9,415 bases of DNA. It comes from Prolixibacteraceae bacterium UBA5740. GTDB taxonomy: Bacteria; Bacteroidota; Bacteroidia; Bacteroidales; Prolixibacteraceae. Both the position numbers and the translations under genes were made by a program. The notes under the pieces are model-generated. The model ran no database searches. It saw nothing but the letters and a program-made list of their open reading frames with translations, and was not told the DNA's origin. Positions 1-7,747 of the stretch are shown piece after piece. The first letter of the stretch is position 1. Every line of letters begins with the position of its first letter. The stretch lies in contig DIFU01000088.1 in the NCBI GenBank assembly GCA_002419285.1, positions 31,887 through 41,301 of the forward strand, written 5' to 3'.

Positions 1-1310
1 CTGATATCGCTTCCCTTTCGCTTGAGAAACTTTGCGAAGCCTTCCAAACTAAGGAAACAGTGACATTTGAATACTCCCTTGAAAGCAATGGCAATATACA
101 GTATTTTGAAAACCGGATCATTGCACTTTCTAACCAAGAGGCTCTCTCAATTATCAGGGATATCACCGAAAGGAACCTGACCATGGCTGCCCTGCAATGG
201 AATGAATCACTGATGAAAATGATGACCGCCACATCACCCCTTGCCTTTTTGGTCATTGACCATACCAACGACGATATTGTATTCTTCAACCACCGTTATT
301 GCGAAATTTGGGGGCTGACTGACAAGGAAAACGAAATACGGGAAAAAAGATTAAAAAACAACGACCTGATAAAATATTGCCAGCCCCTGATTGCCCAACC
401 CAGATTTGTCAAAAACGCTTATCGGCCTCTGGAGGATATCGATAACCGAGAAATCATTGAAGACGTCATCCCATTTGTCGACGGACGCTATATCAGAAGG
501 TATTCAGCCCAGATACGAGGACTCGAGGACGAGTATTTTGGAAGGCTGTACATCTTTGAAGACATTACGGAAAAAGAGAGTCTGTCACAATCCCTGATTG
601 AAGCCGTAGAACGGGAGAAGGAGTTGAATGAAATGAAATCAAAATTCGTATCCATGGCTTCCCATGAATTCAGGACACCGTTGGCATCGATCCTTATGGC
701 CACCGAGACCATGGAGAATTATTTTGACCGGATGAACAAGGAAGAACTCCAGAAATACCTGCAGCGTATCCGGAAAAACATTGAGTTCCTACGCGAAATG
801 ATCAATAAGTTTCTAAACCTTTCGAGAATTGAAACCGGCAAGATGCCCTATATGCCTGAGCCAACCGAAATAACGGGTTTTATCAATATCTGGATCGAAG
901 AATTTTCAATAAAAAATTCAATTAAGCAAACCATCCGGTTCGAAAAAGCATTCGACGAGGCTATCCTGACCATCGACCGGCAACTGATGCTCCAGGTTTT
1001 CGATAATCTGGTAACCAATTCAATTAAATACTCACCTGAAGATGGGGTTATTGCCATTCGTGTGGAAAAGTTGGAGGATCGCTTCCGGTTTATCTTCGAG
1101 GACAAAGGCATCGGAATTCCCAAAAAGGACCAGGGCAAACTGTTCGAGGCATTCTTCAGGGCTTCCAATACCGGGAATATCCATGGTACCGGTCTCGGAT
1201 TGCCTCTGGTAAAGCAGATCGTAGAACGCCACGATGGCAAGGTGTGGTTTGAAAGTGTTGAAAATGAAGGCACAACCTTCTATGTTGAAATCCCTTGCAA
1301 TTTAGAATAG
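1..1310 (+). CDS. PAS-domain sensor histidine kinase, 5'-truncated by the window edge
   Basis: The frame is open from base 3 to the TAG at 1308-1310, giving 435 visible residues. A GTG at 60 lies inside a PAS domain, so it is unlikely to be the true start, and the gene begins upstream. Order of domains: the end of a first PAS fold (closing with IIRDITERN, to about nt 175); a second PAS fold (about nt 210-570, ending IFEDITEKE); a short coiled linker; a HisKA dimerisation domain with the H-box ASHEFRTPLAS, whose phospho-accepting His is codon 663-665; and a HATPase domain with the N-box DNLVTNSIKYS (Asn codon 1017), the G1 box DKGIGIP and the G2 box GTGLGLPLVKQI. All residues needed for autophosphorylation are visible. 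No receiver domain follows, so this is not a hybrid kinase at its C-terminus. No membrane segment is visible; one could lie upstream. The signal is unknown and no response regulator lies in the window. Confidence 0.93.
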   Translation, partial: DIASLSLEKLCEAFQTKETVTFEYSLESNGNIQYFENRIIALSNQEALSIIRDITERNLTMAALQWNESLMKMMTATSPLAFLVIDHTNDDIVFFNHRYCEIWGLTDKENEIREKRLKNNDLIKYCQPLIAQPRFVKNAYRPLEDIDNREIIEDVIPFVDGRYIRRYSAQIRGLEDEYFGRLYIFEDITEKESLSQSLIEAVEREKELNEMKSKFVSMASHEFRTPLASILMATETMENYFDRMNKEELQKYLQRIRKNIEFLREMINKFLNLSRIETGKMPYMPEPTEITGFINIWIEEFSIKNSIKQTIRFEKAFDEAILTIDRQLMLQVFDNLVTNSIKYSPEDGVIAIRVEKLEDRFRFIFEDKGIGIPKKDQGKLFEAFFRASNTGNIHGTGLGLPLVKQIVERHDGKVWFESVENEGTTFYVEIPCNLE

Positions 1311-1316
1311 AACCAG

Positions 1317-1336
1317 CCTGAATTCGTTCAGGTTTT
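1317..1336 (+). terminator. Intrinsic terminator of the histidine kinase
   Basis: A perfect 6-bp stem, CCTGAA / TTCAGG, closed by a TTCG tetraloop and followed by TTTT, starts 6 bp after the kinase stop codon. On the other strand no T-run follows the stem, so it appears to act only on the kinase transcript, not on the convergent ABC exporter gene. Confidence 0.65.
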
Positions 1337-1388
1337 CATAACGGAATACTACTGATGCTATCCTTTGTTAGTGAACAGGGATACCTCT

Positions 1389-3209
1389 TTAAAACATCTG
1401 CAGTTTATGCAATGTCGTGTAACGCCCATCCTGAGCCAACAGCTCTTCATGGGTACCGGTCTCCACAATCCTTCCTTTATGAAGCACGCAGATAAACGTT
1501 GCATTCTTGATGGTCGACAACCGGTGGGCAATAACCAGTGATGTCCGGTTTTTCATGAGGTTGTCAAGCGCGTCCTGCACAAGACGTTCCGATTCGGTGT
1601 CGAGTGCCGATGTGGCCTCATCCAGGATCAGTATGGGCGGGTTCTTAAGGATTGCCCTGGCAATGCTGAGACGTTGGCGTTGTCCGCCCGACAACTTGCT
1701 TCCCCGGTCACCAATCACCGTATCGTATCCCTTTTCGGTTTCCATGATAAAATCGTGCGCATTGGCTACGCGCGCCGCGGCTTCCACGTCCGACTGGGTG
1801 GCATTTTCAACCCCAAAACTGATATTGTTGTATATTGTATCGTTAAAAAGGATGGCTTCCTGGTTGACATTCCCCATCAGGTTACGCAGGTCGTGAAGTT
1901 TCAGGTCACGAATATCCACCCCATCAATCAGGATCTGACCTTCCTGCACATCGTAAAAACGGGGCAGCAGGTCGGCGAAAGTGGTCTTGCCGCTGCCCGA
2001 CTGCCCAACCAACGCCACGGTACTGCCTTTGGGGATATCCAATGTGATATTTTTCAGGACACGCTTGTCGCTGTAGGCAAACGATACGTTACGGTAGGAT
2101 ATGTCATTCTTTAAGGTGGAAACGGGAAGGGCATTCTCCTTCTCACGGATGGTGATGTCAGCCAAAAGGATCATATCGATCCGGTCCATGGCAGCCAGTC
2201 CCTTCTGGATGCTATACAAAGCATTGGTGAATGCTTTGGCCGGATTGATGATCTGATAGAATATTCCAAGGTAGGCAATAAATTCAGGCCCCGACAGCTC
2301 ACTGTTCTGGCTCAGGATCAAGGTTCCGCCAAACCAGACAACGATGACCACCAAAATGGTCCCCAGGAATTCACTCATCGGATGGGCCAATTCACGGCGC
2401 CACATCAAACGGTTCATGATGCTCCGGTACTGGCCCAGCTCATTATCGAAGCGGGTTTCCATCTTCCTTTCGGCATTGAAAGCCTTGATGATCCTGAGTC
2501 CACCCAGGGTCTCCTCAATGATCGTGAGTAGCACACCCATCTTGTCCTGCCCCTCACGGCTGACCTTTTTCAGTGATTTGCCCACTTTGCCAATGATAAA
2601 TCCCGCGATAGGCAAAACCAGAAAAATGAATAGCGTAAGTGAGGGACTCATGATCAGCATGGAACCCAGAAACACGATGATCAGCACCGGATTCTTCAGG
2701 AACATATCGAGCGACGACATGATCGAATTCTCCACCTCGGTCACGTCACCAGAAATCCGGGCCATGATATCACCCTTTCGCTCCTCCGAAAAGAAAGGGA
2801 GAGCCAAATGAAGGATCTTTGTATAAATCTGGCTGCGGATATCACGTACAACGCCGTTGCGGATAAAAACGGCCTGGTAGGAACCCAGGTAGGCAAACCC
2901 CACTTTAAGCATGGTAGCCAGAATCACGAAAAATCCGACAAACAGCAACGACCATCCGGCACCGTAGGTCATCTTAAACCGGGTGAGGTAATAATAGAGG
3001 TTATGGGTGATTGCATCAAGTGTCACCTCCCAGGGAACCAGATTCTGCACCTCCTTGGCCATGCCGAAAAGAATCTCAAGTATGGGGATCATCATACCCA
3101 CCGAGAATACGGCGAAGAGGGCCGAAAGGAAGTTATAGAAAAAATTCAGGCCCAGGTTGACCTTGTAGGGCGGAATGTACCGCTTGAGAATATTGATAAA
3201 TTCTTTCAT
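1389..3209 (-). CDS. ABC exporter, fused permease and ATPase (MsbA-like)
   Basis: A 606-residue half-transporter of the usual type-IV exporter length. The N-terminal ~330 residues hold the transmembrane domain, with hydrophobic segments starting at about residues 20, 75, 170 and 280. The C-terminal ~260 residues are the ATPase: Walker A GQSGSGKT at 402-409, Q-loop near VNQEAILF, signature LSGGQRQR from 506, Walker B ILILDEATSALD with the catalytic Glu at 531, and the switch His at 562 (IAHRLS). All catalytic residues are intact. It probably works as a homodimer in the inner membrane. MsbA-type proteins flip lipid A-core or phospholipid, but many close relatives export drugs or peptides, so the substrate is inferred. 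The start ATG at 3207-3209 lies 10 bp after the purB stop, which suggests co-transcription. There is no Shine-Dalgarno site. Confidence 0.93.
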   Translation of the reverse strand: MKEFINILKRYIPPYKVNLGLNFFYNFLSALFAVFSVGMMIPILEILFGMAKEVQNLVPWEVTLDAITHNLYYYLTRFKMTYGAGWSLLFVGFFVILATMLKVGFAYLGSYQAVFIRNGVVRDIRSQIYTKILHLALPFFSEERKGDIMARISGDVTEVENSIMSSLDMFLKNPVLIIVFLGSMLIMSPSLTLFIFLVLPIAGFIIGKVGKSLKKVSREGQDKMGVLLTIIEETLGGLRIIKAFNAERKMETRFDNELGQYRSIMNRLMWRRELAHPMSEFLGTILVVIVVWFGGTLILSQNSELSGPEFIAYLGIFYQIINPAKAFTNALYSIQKGLAAMDRIDMILLADITIREKENALPVSTLKNDISYRNVSFAYSDKRVLKNITLDIPKGSTVALVGQSGSGKTTFADLLPRFYDVQEGQILIDGVDIRDLKLHDLRNLMGNVNQEAILFNDTIYNNISFGVENATQSDVEAAARVANAHDFIMETEKGYDTVIGDRGSKLSGGQRQRLSIARAILKNPPILILDEATSALDTESERLVQDALDNLMKNRTSLVIAHRLSTIKNATFICVLHKGRIVETGTHEELLAQDGRYTTLHKLQMF

Positions 3210-3219
3210 CCGGGATGGT

Positions 3220-4566
3220 CTAGAATATGCCGGTATAATTATGGGGAGTGATCTTCCGAAGCTCTTCCTTCACACTTTCCGACACATTGAGTGTTTCGAT
3301 AAACCGCGCAATGGTGTCACGGGTGATGGCTTCATTGCTGCGGGTAAGTTCCTTCAATGCCTCATAAGGATTGGGATAGGCCTCGCGGCGCAGAATGGTC
3401 TGGATAGCCTCGCCTACTACCGCCCAATTGGCCTCCAGGTCAGCATCAATGGCCTCCCTGTTGAGCAAGAGCTTGCGTAAACCCCGCATGGTGGAATGGA
3501 TGGCAATTAAGGTATGGGCAAATGGCACACCCACATACCTGGTAACGGTCGAATCGGTAAGATCTCTCTGTAACCGCGAAACCGGAAGTTTCTGGGAAAG
3601 GTGTTCGAAAGCAGCATTGGCAATGCCGATATTCCCTTCCGCATTTTCAAAATCAATGGGATTGACCTTATGTGGCATGGTGGATGAACCAACCTCTCCC
3701 GCCTTGATTTTCTGCCTGAAGTAGTTCATGGAGATATAAGTCCACATATCGCGGTCGAGATCCAGCATAATGGTATTGATTCGCTTGACGCCGTCGAAAA
3801 CCGCTCCGTGATCATCATAATGGGCAATCTGGGTGGTATATTGCGACCTTTGTAATCCAAGTTTTTCATTGGTAAAGCGATTGGCAAAATCCTGCCAATG
3901 GATGTGAGGATAGGCCACATGATGTGCGTTGAAATTCCCGGTTGCTCCCCCGAATTTGGCATACAGGGTAATTTGCTTCAATGAGGCCAGTTCCAGTTCA
4001 AAGCGCTCTGTAAAAACCAGCAGTTCCTTACCCAGTTTGGTCGGCGATGCCGGTTGTCCATGGGTCCTGGCCAACATGGCGATATCTTTCCATTCAGAAG
4101 CCAGTTTATGCAGTACACCCACCAGCTTCTCCATCAGGGGAAGATAGTCATGGCTAACCGCTTCCTTTATCGACAGAGGCAAGGCCGTGTTATTGATATC
4201 CTGCGAAGTCAGTCCAAAATGTATAAACTCCTTGTACTGGGCAATCCCCAGTTCATCAAACTTCTCCTTTAGAAAATATTCCACCGCTTTAACATCGTGG
4301 TTGGTGATCCGTTCAATATCTTTCACCCTTTCAGCATCAGATGTCTGGAACTGTGCATAAATTCCGCGGAGAGCAGAAAAGCCTTCTGCAGGAAATTGTG
4401 CCAATGCGGGCAATGGAATCTCGCACAGGGCAATGAAATATTCCACTTCCACCTTTACACGGTATCTGATCAGTGCAAATTCACTGAAATATTGCGCCAG
4501 GCTCTCCGCCTTTTCACGGTAACGGCCATCAACCGGGGAGATCGCCGTTAAAGAGTTCAGGATCAT
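3220..4566 (-). CDS. purB: Adenylosuccinate lyase
   Basis: PurB cleaves SAICAR to AICAR plus fumarate, and adenylosuccinate to AMP plus fumarate, in cytosolic purine synthesis. The protein matches the E. coli-type family along its whole length: N-terminus SLTAISPVDGRY, then TNHDVKAVEYFLKEK, EFIHFGLTSQDINN, RTHGQPASPT (catalytic His at 169) and the fumarase/lyase signature GSSTMPHKVNPIDFE with the mobile-loop Ser at 295. I chose the ATG at 4564-4566 (448 residues) because MILNSLTAISP then aligns with the usual family start. An ATG three codons earlier (4573-4575) is nearly as good. The TTG at 4591-4593 gives a longer frame but lies inside a -7 promoter box, so it is unlikely to be translated. 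It heads a probable two-gene unit with the ABC exporter. Function is near certain; the start is uncertain by three codons. Confidence 0.96.
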   Translation of the reverse strand: MILNSLTAISPVDGRYREKAESLAQYFSEFALIRYRVKVEVEYFIALCEIPLPALAQFPAEGFSALRGIYAQFQTSDAERVKDIERITNHDVKAVEYFLKEKFDELGIAQYKEFIHFGLTSQDINNTALPLSIKEAVSHDYLPLMEKLVGVLHKLASEWKDIAMLARTHGQPASPTKLGKELLVFTERFELELASLKQITLYAKFGGATGNFNAHHVAYPHIHWQDFANRFTNEKLGLQRSQYTTQIAHYDDHGAVFDGVKRINTIMLDLDRDMWTYISMNYFRQKIKAGEVGSSTMPHKVNPIDFENAEGNIGIANAAFEHLSQKLPVSRLQRDLTDSTVTRYVGVPFAHTLIAIHSTMRGLRKLLLNREAIDADLEANWAVVGEAIQTILRREAYPNPYEALKELTRSNEAITRDTIARFIETLNVSESVKEELRKITPHNYTGIF

Positions 4567-4590
4567 GTTGTTCATTTTTATAATGAACAG

Positions 4591-4598
4591 CAAAGATA
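4591..4598 (-). promoter_or_regulatory. Candidate -7 promoter box for purB
   Basis: Read on the minus strand this is TATCTTTG, an exact match to the Bacteroidota -7 consensus TAnnTTTG. It would put the transcript start near 4586, about 20 nt before the chosen purB ATG. No clear -33 TTTG box is present at the usual distance, so this call rests on one box. Confidence 0.4.
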
Positions 4599-4691
4599 TA
4601 ATATAACCGGCAATTTTCGATTGATCACATCATATTGCATGGATTTCGGAGGAAGTGGGACCATCGCAATACAATTTAACCGGTAAAATTT

Positions 4692-4706
4692 CATTACTTT
4701 GTAATG
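4692..4706. repeat. Short perfect inverted repeat in the purB/nfeD divergent region
   Basis: CATTAC and GTAATG form a perfect 6-bp inverted repeat around a TTT centre. It lies between the divergent genes purB and nfeD, about 65 bp before the nfeD start. The inner TTACTTTG differs at one base from the TAnnTTTG box, so the site could be an operator overlapping an nfeD promoter; that is inference only. Confidence 0.3.
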
Positions 4707-4771
4707 GTGGTTCCTGTTTCTGACACTGATTCATACCGCAAATTAAAACCTGTTTACAAGCTTTTTGACCT

Positions 4772-6187
4772 ATGAAAAAGATAAAATACTTCTGGACGGT
4801 CGCACTGGCCATATTTTTCTTCACCTTCAACGGACAGGCAGCCGACAAGAACAACAAAATCGTGTACAAACTGAACATCAAACAGGACATTGCACCTGGC
4901 ACCTGGCGACAGGCCAAGCAGGCATTTGAGGCCGCCGATTCACTGGGAGCCGACCTGTTCCTGATTCACATGAATACTTATGGCGGGACAGTACTGGATG
5001 CCGATTCGATCCGGACCAAAATCCTGCAAAGCAAAATTCCGGTCGTAGTATTTGTCGACAATAACGCAGCCTCGGCCGGGGCCCTTATTTCGATAGCGGC
5101 CGACAGTATCTATATGCGTCCAGGCGGAAGTATCGGGGCTGCCACGGTCGTGAACCAGACCGGCACACCCATGCCCGACAAGTACCAGTCGTATATGCGG
5201 TCAACCATGCGTGCAACCGCCGAAGCCCAGGGAAAAATCACTTATGTGGAGAATGGGGATACCCTTTCAAGATGGCGCCGTGATCCACTGATCGCAGAGG
5301 CAATGGTCGACCCATCCGTTTACATTGAAGGCATTATCGACACAGGCAAGGTGCTTACTTTCACTGCCCTTGAAGCCATTCAGAATGGCTTTTGCGAAGG
5401 GACAGCCGAAAATGTGGACGAGGTATTGGAGAAAACCGGCATGCAAGGTGCTGAAATAGTTGAGTATGTCCCCTCTTTTCTGGAAAAGATCATCGGATTC
5501 CTGGTGCATCCTGTGGTTTCGGGATTGCTCATCATGGCCATAATTGGCGGAATATACTTTGAGATGCAGACACCCGGAATCGGATTTCCGTTCGGTATTG
5601 CATTGGCTGCAGCCTTGGTCTATTTTGCGCCACTCTATCTCGAAGGGATGGCCGAGCATTGGGAGATTCTGATATTCATCACCGGTATCATACTTATCCT
5701 GGTCGAGCTATTCGTGACGCCGGGATTCGGTATTCCGGGCATCACGGGGATTATACTGGCATTTTCGGGCCTGACCCTGAGTTTGATCGACAACATCATT
5801 TTTGATTTTGACCATGTCAATCCCAGGAGAATCAGCATCGCAGCAATCACGGTAGTTGGAGGAATTTCGGCTGGCTTCCTGCTTTCCCTTTGGGCCGGCA
5901 GCAAAGTTTTCGGGGCAAATCACGGGCTTTTCCGCAATTTTGCCCTCCAAAGGGTGCAAAATGTGGACGAGGGGTTTGTAAGCATTGATAACAGCCTCCT
6001 ATTGCTTAAAGGCAAGGAAGGCACCGCCGTTACGGTATTGCGCCCGGCAGGCAAAGTGGAAATTGAAGCTGAAATTTATGATGCGGTTACTTCGGGCGAA
6101 TTCATCCAGCGTGGAAAATCGGTGAAGGTCATCAAGGTGGAAGCAACCCAACTTTATGTTGAGGAGGTAAAAAGCACCCAAGTTTAA
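4772..6187 (+). CDS. Long-form NfeD family membrane-bound ClpP-class serine protease
   Basis: A 471-residue envelope protein with three parts. Residues 1-23 are a signal peptide (MKKI, hydrophobic core, then NGQAA). Residues ~30-230 form a ClpP/SppA-like protease domain: NTYGGTV resembles the family's substrate-strand region, and AASAGALIS carries the likely nucleophile Ser101. Lys137 in MPDKYQSYM sits where the general-base Lys of the Ser-Lys dyad is expected by analogy with the archaeal PH1510 protease. Residues ~240-376 contain about five membrane segments. Residues ~400-471 form the soluble NfeD OB-fold (LLKGKEGTAVTVLRPAGKVEI). Family members cleave hydrophobic C-termini of stomatin-type membrane proteins and are often encoded beside a stomatin or flotillin-like (FloA) gene. 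None lies downstream here, since the next gene is convergent. There is no Shine-Dalgarno site before ATG 4772. The family call is firm; the cellular role is inferred. Confidence 0.9.
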   Translation: MKKIKYFWTVALAIFFFTFNGQAADKNNKIVYKLNIKQDIAPGTWRQAKQAFEAADSLGADLFLIHMNTYGGTVLDADSIRTKILQSKIPVVVFVDNNAASAGALISIAADSIYMRPGGSIGAATVVNQTGTPMPDKYQSYMRSTMRATAEAQGKITYVENGDTLSRWRRDPLIAEAMVDPSVYIEGIIDTGKVLTFTALEAIQNGFCEGTAENVDEVLEKTGMQGAEIVEYVPSFLEKIIGFLVHPVVSGLLIMAIIGGIYFEMQTPGIGFPFGIALAAALVYFAPLYLEGMAEHWEILIFITGIILILVELFVTPGFGIPGITGIILAFSGLTLSLIDNIIFDFDHVNPRRISIAAITVVGGISAGFLLSLWAGSKVFGANHGLFRNFALQRVQNVDEGFVSIDNSLLLLKGKEGTAVTVLRPAGKVEIEAEIYDAVTSGEFIQRGKSVKVIKVEATQLYVEEVKSTQV

Positions 6188-6206
6188 TCTGATACATCCT
6201 TAAGTT

Positions 6207-6252
6207 CCTGAAACTGCAAATGAATTCAGGCAGAGTGCATTAGATATACTCT
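6207..6252. other. Weak hairpins in the nfeD/lutA convergent gap
   Basis: CCTGAA (6207-6212) pairs with TTCAGG (6225-6230), and AGAGT (6232-6236) pairs with ACTCT (6248-6252). They lie between two convergent stop codons, where a shared terminator would be expected. Neither has a T-run on either strand, so a terminator role is only a possibility. Confidence 0.25.
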
Positions 6253-6270
6253 AAAGAAACACAAATAAGT

Positions 6271-6999
6271 CTATTGGTCCCTGAAACAACCGATCACATC
6301 GGCCAGATGGATGGTTTGGATGGGCAGCTTCTGCTTACGGATGTATGATTCCATATTCATCAGGCAAGAGGCCTCCGAAGATACGATATACCGGACACCG
6401 GCACCGATGGCATTTTCAACTTTTTTGGCAGTCATGGCCGTTGAAATATGCTTGAATTTGGCCGAGAAAGTCCCCCCGAAACCACAGCAAACTTCAGTAT
6501 CCTTCATTTCAATGAGTTCCAGTCCTTGTACCTCCCGAAGAAGTATCCTGGGTTCCTCCTTTATTCCATAATGCCTCAGGGCCGAACAGCTGTCGTGGTA
6601 AGTCACCCGATGCGGGAACTCAGCATCAAAGGACTTGACCTTTAAAACATTTACCAGGAAATCAGACAATTCAAAAATCCCTGGCTTGAGGGTTTCAAAA
6701 GTTTGTAATCGCGTGGGATCCTCTTTCAGCAGTCCGGCATAATACTGCCGTATATAAGCGGCACATGACGCTGACGGTGTGACAATTGTTTTGGCTCCAT
6801 GAAAATCGTCGATGAACTTATACGCAAGACTCGAGGCTTCCTGCGTAAAACCACTGTTAAAAGCAGGTTGTCCACAGCAAGTCTGTTCCGGATTATAAGT
6901 AACCTCCACTCCAGCCCTCTTCAGGATCCTGAACACGTTGACTGCCGTATCCGGGTAGAGTTGGTCGATAAAACAAGGTATAAACAATTCGGCTTTCAT
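6271..6999 (-). CDS. lutA: LutA/YkgE-type cysteine-rich (CCG-domain) oxidoreductase subunit
   Basis: A 242-residue protein of the size and pattern of LutA (B. subtilis) and YkgE (E. coli), a part of the LutABC complex that oxidises L-lactate to pyruvate in the cytosol or at the membrane face. It has two tandem cysteine-rich CCG repeats: C9 ... C41-C42-G (TCCGQPAFNSG) ... C79, and C138 ... C171-C172-G (VCCGFGGTFS) ... C212. These motifs typically bind an Fe-S cluster or contact the electron donor. The frame extends to 7272, but that extension runs through the tRNA-Trp gene and its terminator, so the real start is ATG 6997-6999 (MKAELFIPCF), matching family N-termini. LutB and LutC are not adjacent: downstream is convergent nfeD and upstream are tRNAs. 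Alternatives are other CCG-domain subunits, such as a glycolate oxidase or heterodisulfide reductase-like partner. Confidence 0.85.
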   Translation of the reverse strand: MKAELFIPCFIDQLYPDTAVNVFRILKRAGVEVTYNPEQTCCGQPAFNSGFTQEASSLAYKFIDDFHGAKTIVTPSASCAAYIRQYYAGLLKEDPTRLQTFETLKPGIFELSDFLVNVLKVKSFDAEFPHRVTYHDSCSALRHYGIKEEPRILLREVQGLELIEMKDTEVCCGFGGTFSAKFKHISTAMTAKKVENAIGAGVRYIVSSEASCLMNMESYIRKQKLPIQTIHLADVIGCFRDQ

Positions 7000-7115
7000 G
7001 CCATTTTTATTGCAAAGAAAAGGATATTTCAGAGTGTTTAGCGCCGTAAGCAACCAGAAAAACAAAACATGAGAAACCTTGGGTACGTATGAACACAACC
7101 CTTTGGGATCGGGCA

Positions 7116-7141
7116 CAAAAAAAGCCGCAATAATGCGGCTT
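7116..7141 (-). terminator. Intrinsic terminator of tRNA-Trp
   Basis: Read on the minus strand, AAGCCGCA and TGCGGCTT form a perfect 8-bp GC-rich stem around a 4-nt loop, followed by a run of at least six Ts. The stem begins only one base past the last base of tRNA-Trp. It should end the tRNA transcript and keep lutA on a separate promoter. Confidence 0.85.
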
Positions 7142-7142
7142 G

Positions 7143-7215
7143 CACGGGAGGAGCGACTCGAACGCCCGACACTCGGTTTTGGAGACCGATGCTCTACCAA
7201 CTGAGCTACACCCGT
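7143..7215 (-). tRNA. tRNA-Trp (anticodon CCA)
   Basis: A complete 73-nt cloverleaf on the minus strand: acceptor ACGGGTG with CTCCCGT, D-stem GCTC/GAGC, anticodon stem TCGGT/ACCGA with loop CTCCAAA (anticodon CCA, reading UGG), variable loop GTGTC, T-stem GGGCG/CGCTC with loop TTCGAGT, and discriminator G. CCA is not encoded. Acceptor pair 6-67 is a T-T mismatch and T-stem pair 50-64 is a G-T wobble. All other stem pairs are intact. Confidence 0.96.
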
Positions 7216-7228
7216 AAGATGTGAAGTA

Positions 7229-7236
7229 CAAAAATA
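7229..7236 (-). promoter_or_regulatory. Candidate -7 promoter box for tRNA-Trp
   Basis: On the minus strand this reads TATTTTTG, an exact TAnnTTTG match, 13 bp upstream of the tRNA-Trp 5' end. Transcription would start about 8 nt before the tRNA. The -33 position (ACTG) is a poor match. The box implies that tRNA-Trp need not depend on the tRNA-Ser promoter. Confidence 0.5.
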
Positions 7237-7322
7237 ATCAATTTGCCGGAAAATCAGTCCGGTGTGTACCATCGATTACCTTGTCACCACAATAAAGAAC
7301 GTTTCGGGATTTCATCCCAACA

Positions 7323-7408
<86 letters not shown>

Positions 7409-7747
7409 TGATATTCAGAACCATGTCAAAGACACAAGAACTTTTTGCCCTGGAATGCCCTTTAAACCGGACTGTTTTACCCTGTAAGGCGCGACAAAAG
7501 TAGAATATTTTTCCAATCCCCAAAAATGTTTTTTGAGAAAAAAGAGTTGTGAAAAAAAAATACAGACAATGGTTGTTTTTTTAAAAGTTATTTCTGAATT
7601 TAGTAACTTATTATAAAGTTCTCTGAAGCCATTGATTTTACTGGTGTTTTACACAAAATATCCTGTTTTTATAATATGTCAAGAATCTTCACGTTGAATA
7701 ATAACAAATTGTGAATCATATACTTAATCACTTTTAAACTACATCGT
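7409..7747. other. AT-rich intergenic region between tRNA-Ser and the HU gene
   Basis: This 339-bp stretch separates divergent genes. The left part carries the tRNA-Ser leader and promoter. From about 7504 to 7747 it is very AT-rich with A- and T-runs, as expected of a region holding the HU promoter. I could not find an exact TAnnTTTG box on the plus strand before the HU start. No coding frame in it is convincing. Confidence 0.6.
7495..7524 (-). promoter_or_regulatory. Candidate Bacteroidota promoter for tRNA-Ser
   Basis: On the minus strand, a TTTG box (7524-7521) is followed after 18 bp by TACTTTTG (7502-7495). Together they match the TTTG / TAnnTTTG arrangement of the phylum's housekeeping sigma factor. 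The start would be near 7490, leaving a leader of about 80 nt before the tRNA. A weaker box, TGTCTTTG, lies closer to the tRNA and could be an alternative. Confidence 0.55.

Noticed and set aside
60..62. GTG as start of the histidine kinase
   Set aside because: The frame is open to the window edge and the residues before the GTG continue a PAS fold, so the gene starts outside the window.
1674..2114. Plus-strand open frames within the ABC exporter and purB genes
   Set aside because: They are antisense shadows of strongly conserved minus-strand genes.
4591..4593. TTG start for purB
   Set aside because: It lies in a likely -7 promoter box and adds residues not typical of the family. ATGs at 4575 and 4566 are better.
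1317..6230. CCTGAA...TTCAGG hairpins at 1317-1332 and 6207-6230 as a shared repeat family
   Set aside because: The common part is only a 6-bp stem with different loops, both in convergent gaps. Similarity is too short to claim a family.
7000..7272. N-terminal extension of the lutA frame on the minus strand
   Set aside because: It reads through tRNA-Trp and its terminator, and family members begin at the MKAELFIPCF equivalent (ATG 6997-6999).
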